8,385 nucleotides of DNA from CAJBVG01 sp044376465 (GTDB taxonomy: Bacteria; Bacteroidota; Bacteroidia; Sphingobacteriales; Sphingobacteriaceae): positions 1 through 8,385 of the forward strand of contig JBILKW010000100.1 of NCBI GenBank assembly GCA_044376465.1. The letters run 5' to 3'. A model generated the notes under the pieces. That model made no database searches. It worked only from the letters and a program-made list of their open reading frames with translations, and was not told the origin of the DNA. The position numbers and the translations under genes were made by a program. This document shows positions 6,980 to 8,385 of the stretch, piece by piece; positions within the stretch are counted from its first letter, which is position 1; every line of letters starts with the position of its first letter.

Positions 6980-7008
6980 AACAATGTTTCAGAAAGTAAA
7001 GTGGGCAA

Positions 7009-7016
7009 TAAATTTG
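7009..7016 (+). promoter_or_regulatory. Candidate plus-strand -7 promoter element
   Basis: TAAATTTG is a perfect match to the Bacteroidota -7 consensus TAnnTTTG on the plus strand, in the divergent region between the MFS and lipoprotein genes. A TTT, not the ideal TTG, lies 19 bp upstream (6987-6989). If real, it starts an RNA with a leader of about 170 nt that includes the GC-rich block and the heptamer repeat before the gene at 7196. Confidence 0.4.
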
Positions 7017-7019
7017 CAC

Positions 7020-7057
7020 CGCCCCCCGAACGCAGCGGAACGCGGAGTTGAGGGGCG
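7020..7057. repeat. GC-rich inverted and direct repeat block
   Basis: This block is far richer in GC than everything around it. CGCCCC (7020-7025) pairs with GGGGCG (7052-7057), and next to these CCG (7026-7028) can pair with CGG (7043-7045) across a bulge. Inside, GAACGC occurs twice, 10 bp apart (7028 and 7038). It looks like a REP-like dispersed element or a leader hairpin, but one window cannot show dispersal. Confidence 0.45.
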
Positions 7058-7140
7058 ATGCTAGCTTGATGATTTTTAAAAAATTACCGAGTCAACAACG
7101 AATACAAATTACAAAGTTGAGGTGCAGTGCTAACCCGACC

Positions 7141-7175
7141 CTATTTTCTATTTTCTATTTTCTTTTTTCTATTTT
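7141..7175. repeat. Heptamer simple-sequence repeat, five units
   Basis: CTATTTT is repeated at 7141, 7148 and 7155, then CTTTTTT at 7162 and CTATTTT at 7169. The tract ends 20 bp before the lipoprotein start. A shorter stretch of the same words lies at 5085-5098. Tracts of this kind can change length by replication slippage. Confidence 0.9.
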
Positions 7176-7195
7176 TATACCTCGAAAAATATCCC

Positions 7196-7618
7196 ATGAA
7201 ACTAAAACTCCTCCCTCTACTTCTAATTTCTATAGTGCTCCTATCTGCCAAAGGTGGTTGCAGCTCCGAAGAAAGTTCTAACCCAATTATAGGCGAATGG
7301 ATCTGGGTAAAAACATTTTGTTGTGGGCGTAACAGTGTATGGACAAATGCTGAAACCTGTGAATGTACACAGAGTTTAAGCATATTAAAAGATGGTAGAT
7401 TTAAATTGAAGAAAGATGGACTGGTGTTGCAAGAGGGAACCTACCTATTACGAAAAGGCATAAACAATTTTCAGCAACAACAAGGCGATAGTGCTTTGGT
7501 AATTCAGTTTAACGAAGAGTATCCGGCATATGTAGAATTTTTAGGAGATACCTTGAGATTAGCACGCGGTTATATGGATTTTGATAATGTATATTACGTT
7601 AGAAAATCATCTCTTTAA
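7196..7618 (+). CDS. Small cysteine-containing exported protein, probable lipoprotein
   Basis: Protein of 140 residues whose family I do not recognise. The start MKLKLLPLLLISIVLLSA is a clear export signal. Cys22 in AKGGCSSEE is the likely lipidation site and acidic residues just after it suit surface-lipoprotein export in this phylum. However, Lys at -3 is atypical, and cleavage after LSA by signal peptidase I is an alternative. The mature part begins IIGEWIWVK, has cysteines at 42, 43, 55 and 57, then alternates short strands (SLSILKDGRFKLKKDG, GTYLL, YVEFLGDTLRLA), suggesting a small lipocalin-like beta-barrel; this is inference. An upstream in-frame ATG at 7127 would read through the heptamer repeat and spoil the signal peptide, so I rejected it. 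The ADH gene follows after 45 nt. Confidence 0.8.
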   Translation: MKLKLLPLLLISIVLLSAKGGCSSEESSNPIIGEWIWVKTFCCGRNSVWTNAETCECTQSLSILKDGRFKLKKDGLVLQEGTYLLRKGINNFQQQQGDSALVIQFNEEYPAYVEFLGDTLRLARGYMDFDNVYYVRKSSL

Positions 7619-7663
7619 AACAAAAAAGGCCATTATTTGTAATATGTAAATTAACAACAACAC

Positions 7664-8385
7664 ATGGAAAACTTTAGCTATCACAATCCTACAAAAATCA
7701 TTTTCGGTAAAAACGAGGTAGATCGGATTGGATCGGAGGCTGCTCTTTTTGGTAAAAAAGCAATTGTGCTAATTGGTAAAAGTTCGGCTAAAAAATCGGG
7801 CTTATATGCACGCATAATTTCTTCATTGAACATGCATAGCATAAAATCGATAACCTACGAAGGCATAAAATCTAACCCTTTGTTTGAAGATGCAGACGAA
7901 GCAGTACAAATGGCTAAAGAATTTGGTGCAGACATGGTAATTGCCATTGGTGGTGGATCTGTAATAGATACCGCAAAAGCTGTTGCCATGGGTTATTACG
8001 TAGAGCATAGTGTGTGGGATTTTTACATGCAAAAAGTAAAACCCGAAAAAGCTCTACCACTGGTTAACATATTAACACTTGCAGCAACCGGAACAGAAAT
8101 GAACTCTTCAACCGTATTGCAAGACAATGCGGCAGGCATGAAAAAAGGATTTTCCTCGCCACATATTTTTCCGAAACTTTCTATACTCGACCCCATCTTA
8201 ACCTATAGCGTACCGGCTACTTACACTGCTTATGGCATAGCAGATTTAATTGCTCATTGTTTAGAAGTGTACTTCGGCAAATCGGAGTCGCCTCTATCTG
8301 ATTACTACATTGCAAGCATCATAAAATTGGCTACGGTATACGGACCAAAGGTGATAGAAAACCCTGAAGATTATGATGCGCGCGC
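7664..8385 (+). CDS. Iron-containing alcohol dehydrogenase (YqhD/BdhA type), 5' part
   Basis: The frame is open from ATG 7664 to the window edge (240 full codons), so the C-terminal third or so is missing. These enzymes interconvert aldehydes or ketones and alcohols with NAD(P)H and a divalent metal in the cytoplasm. The N-terminus MENFSYHNPTKIIFGK closely resembles E. coli YqhD and clostridial butanol dehydrogenases. The dinucleotide site is AIGGGSVIDTAK (94-105), followed by LTLAATGTEMN (138-148). The first two metal ligands are in GIADLIAHCLE: Asp194 and His198, the same numbers as in YqhD. The other two histidines lie beyond the edge. LIGKSSAKKSG (36-46) sits where YqhD has its NADP-binding GGGS. 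The leader AACAACAACAC is A-rich with no Shine-Dalgarno. Co-transcription with the lipoprotein is possible. Substrate unknown. Confidence 0.95.
   Translation, partial: MENFSYHNPTKIIFGKNEVDRIGSEAALFGKKAIVLIGKSSAKKSGLYARIISSLNMHSIKSITYEGIKSNPLFEDADEAVQMAKEFGADMVIAIGGGSVIDTAKAVAMGYYVEHSVWDFYMQKVKPEKALPLVNILTLAATGTEMNSSTVLQDNAAGMKKGFSSPHIFPKLSILDPILTYSVPATYTAYGIADLIAHCLEVYFGKSESPLSDYYIASIIKLATVYGPKVIENPEDYDAR

Noticed and set aside
6951..7019. Longer N-terminus of the MFS protein from the ATG at 7019
   Set aside because: The extra residues translate a 9-bp tandem repeat and promoter-like DNA, and the start at 6950 gives a normal MFS N-terminus.
7127..7195. Longer N-terminus of the small lipoprotein, and overlapping frames at 7048-7281 (+) and 7141-7383 (-)
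   Set aside because: These frames mostly translate the heptamer repeat or the antisense of the signal peptide region. The start at 7196 gives a proper signal sequence.

Overview
The window looks like a piece of a Bacteroidota chromosome. Codon use and intergenic DNA are AT-rich. Start codons sit behind A-rich leaders instead of clear Shine-Dalgarno sequences. Two upstream regions carry perfect matches to the phylum's unusual -7 promoter element TAnnTTTG. GyrA, HemF, a secreted TPR protein and small lipoproteins fit that phylum, but I cannot place it below phylum level.

Layout. From 1 to 6950 every gene is on the minus strand and reads leftwards: an MFS transporter (5733-6950), a SnoaL-like lipoprotein 18 nt behind it (5268-5714), a 443-bp gap rich in repeats, hemF (3934-4824), gyrA (1290-3848) and a secreted TPR protein (113-1267) 22 nt behind gyrA. 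A clear intrinsic terminator at 52-80 closes this run. On the right, a divergent intergenic region (6951-7195) leads to plus-strand genes: a small cysteine-containing lipoprotein-like protein (7196-7618) and an iron-containing alcohol dehydrogenase of the YqhD/BdhA type (from 7664), which is cut off by the window edge.

Function. The genes are mostly housekeeping or ordinary metabolism: DNA supercoiling (gyrA), aerobic heme synthesis (hemF), metabolite transport (MFS) and aldehyde/alcohol redox (ADH). They form no single pathway. The likely transcription units are MFS plus SnoaL, hemF, gyrA plus TPR, and lipoprotein plus ADH.

The less ordinary material is between genes. Upstream of hemF there is an exact 22-bp-period array of four units, with a fifth copy inverted about 100 bp away, and a pair of overlapping inverted repeats in the predicted hemF leader. 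Upstream of the small lipoprotein there is a GC-rich block and a five-copy heptamer repeat. GyrA has alanine at the main quinolone-contact position. I see no phage, insertion sequence, CRISPR array, tRNA or rRNA, and no convincing new multi-gene system.
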